15,120 nt of DNA from Betaproteobacteria bacterium (GTDB lineage Bacteria; Pseudomonadota; Gammaproteobacteria; Burkholderiales; SG8-39): positions 1 to 15,120 of the forward strand of contig JAABQT010000013.1 of assembly GCA_011391295.1 (NCBI GenBank), given 5' to 3'. The position numbers and the translations under genes were made by a program. The notes under the pieces are model-generated. The model was given only the letters and a program-made list of their open reading frames with translations, made no database searches and was not told where the DNA came from. Position 1 is the stretch's first letter; every line of letters starts with the position of its first letter. Below are positions 14,194 through 15,120 of the stretch, in pieces.

Positions 14194-15120
14194 TGAAGCT
14201 GCTCGTCATCGGGGCGGGAGGCCGCGAGCACGCCCTGGCATGGAAGCTCGCGCAAGGCGCGCGCGTACAGAAGGTCTTCGTCGCCCCCGGCAACGGCGGC
14301 ACCGCGCGCGAGCCAGGCGTGGAGAACGTCGCGCTCACGGCGATTCCCGAGCTCATCGCCTTCGCCGGGAAGGAGCAGATCCACCTCACGGTGGTCGGGC
14401 CCGAGGCGCCGCTGGCCGCGGGCGTGGTGGATGAGTTTCGCGCTGCGGGGCTGCGCATCTTCGGCCCGACTCGCGCCGCGGCGCAGCTCGAGAGCTCGAA
14501 GGATTTCGCCAAGCGCTTCATGGTCCGGCACGCAATTCCGACCGCGCGCCACGCCACGTTCGAGGACGCGGCGCAGGCACGGGCCTACGTGGCGACGCAA
14601 GGCGCGCCGATCGTGGTGAAGGCCGACGGGCTCGCCGCCGGCAAGGGCGTGGTGGTCGCTGCCAGCGTCGAGGAGGCGCAGGCCGCGATCGACATGATGA
14701 TGGGCGACCAGCGGCTCGGCGCCGCCGGCGCGCGCGTGGTGGTGGAGGAATGCCTGCAGGGCGAGGAAGCGAGCTTCATCGTCATCGCCGACGGCGCGCA
14801 TGCGCTGGCGCTCGCCACCAGCCAGGACCACAAGCGGCTGAGCGACGGCGACCGGGGGCCCAATACCGGCGGCATGGGCGCCTACTCGCCGGCGCCCGTG
14901 GTGACCCCCAAGGTGCACTCGCGCGTGATGCGCGAGATCATCCAGCCCGCGATCGCGGGGATGGCGCGCGAGGGCACGCCGTACACGGGTTTTCTCTACG
15001 CCGGGCTGATGATCGACGCGGCGGGCAACCCGAAGACGCTGGAATTCAATTGCCGCCTCGGCGACCCCGAAACGCAGCCGATCCTGCTGCGCCTGAAATC
15101 CGACCTGCTCGAATTGCTCG
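14193..15120 (+). CDS. purD: Phosphoribosylamine-glycine ligase, 5' part (runs off right edge)
   Basis: PurD (GAR synthetase) ligates glycine to phosphoribosylamine with ATP, the second step of purine synthesis. The ATG at 14193 overlaps the purH TGA by one base, and the frame stays open to the edge, giving 309 of an expected 420-430 residues. The N-domain begins KLLVIGAGGREHALAWKL. VFVAPGNGGTA and VVGPEAPLAAG follow, then the ATP-grasp region with SSKDFAKRFM at 101-110, VVKADGLAAGKGVVV at 141-155 and QDHKRLSDGDRGPNTGGMGA at 211-230. The magnesium-binding segment EFNCRLGDPETQ is at 284-295 (E284, N286); the more common phenylalanine after R is leucine here. Purine genes purH and purD in one run would give coordinated expression. 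Confidence 0.97.
   Translation, partial: MKLLVIGAGGREHALAWKLAQGARVQKVFVAPGNGGTAREPGVENVALTAIPELIAFAGKEQIHLTVVGPEAPLAAGVVDEFRAAGLRIFGPTRAAAQLESSKDFAKRFMVRHAIPTARHATFEDAAQARAYVATQGAPIVVKADGLAAGKGVVVAASVEEAQAAIDMMMGDQRLGAAGARVVVEECLQGEEASFIVIADGAHALALATSQDHKRLSDGDRGPNTGGMGAYSPAPVVTPKVHSRVMREIIQPAIAGMAREGTPYTGFLYAGLMIDAAGNPKTLEFNCRLGDPETQPILLRLKSDLLELL

Overview
The window is a dense piece of a very GC-rich bacterial chromosome with 15 protein genes, almost no intergenic space and no mobile element, RNA gene or CRISPR array that I can see. Gene content and order (gmhB-plsC-gloA; lptD-surA-pdxA-rsmA divergent from amgK-murU-pepP-ubiH; then dusB-fis-purH-purD) point to a Gram-negative betaproteobacterium (Burkholderiales/Nitrosomonadales type). 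This rests on recognising protein families and gene order, not on a database search.

Layout. (1) 1-1554, plus strand: the 3' end of gmhB (LPS heptose synthesis), plsC (phosphatidic acid synthesis) and gloA (glyoxalase I). (2) 1555-7303, minus strand: lptD (outer-membrane LPS translocon), surA (periplasmic chaperone for outer-membrane proteins including LptD), pdxA (vitamin B6), rsmA (16S rRNA dimethylation), then sodC (Cu/Zn superoxide dismutase lipoprotein) behind its own apparent promoter. gloA and sodC converge with no bases between their stop codons. (3) 7304-7371: a 68-bp divergent promoter region. (4) 7372-11384, plus strand: amgK and murU (peptidoglycan sugar recycling), pepP (aminopeptidase P) and a ubiH-type ubiquinone hydroxylase, each overlapping the next. 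(5) 11433-15120, plus strand: a second overlapping run, dusB (tRNA dihydrouridine synthase), fis (nucleoid protein), purH and the first three quarters of purD (purine synthesis).

Themes. The left two thirds is mostly envelope biology: LPS core sugar, phospholipid precursor, LPS export, outer-membrane protein folding and cell-wall recycling. The right third joins tRNA modification, a growth-phase DNA-binding protein and purine synthesis in one coupled transcript. Nearly all same-strand neighbours overlap by 1-29 nt or abut, which implies operons with translational coupling.

I found no convincing previously undescribed system. The more unusual points are a PdxA lacking about 26 residues of its N-terminal half, a short UbiH-like enzyme with an altered mid-protein motif, the zero-gap convergent gloA/sodC junction, and an LptD with only one cysteine pair in the mature protein.
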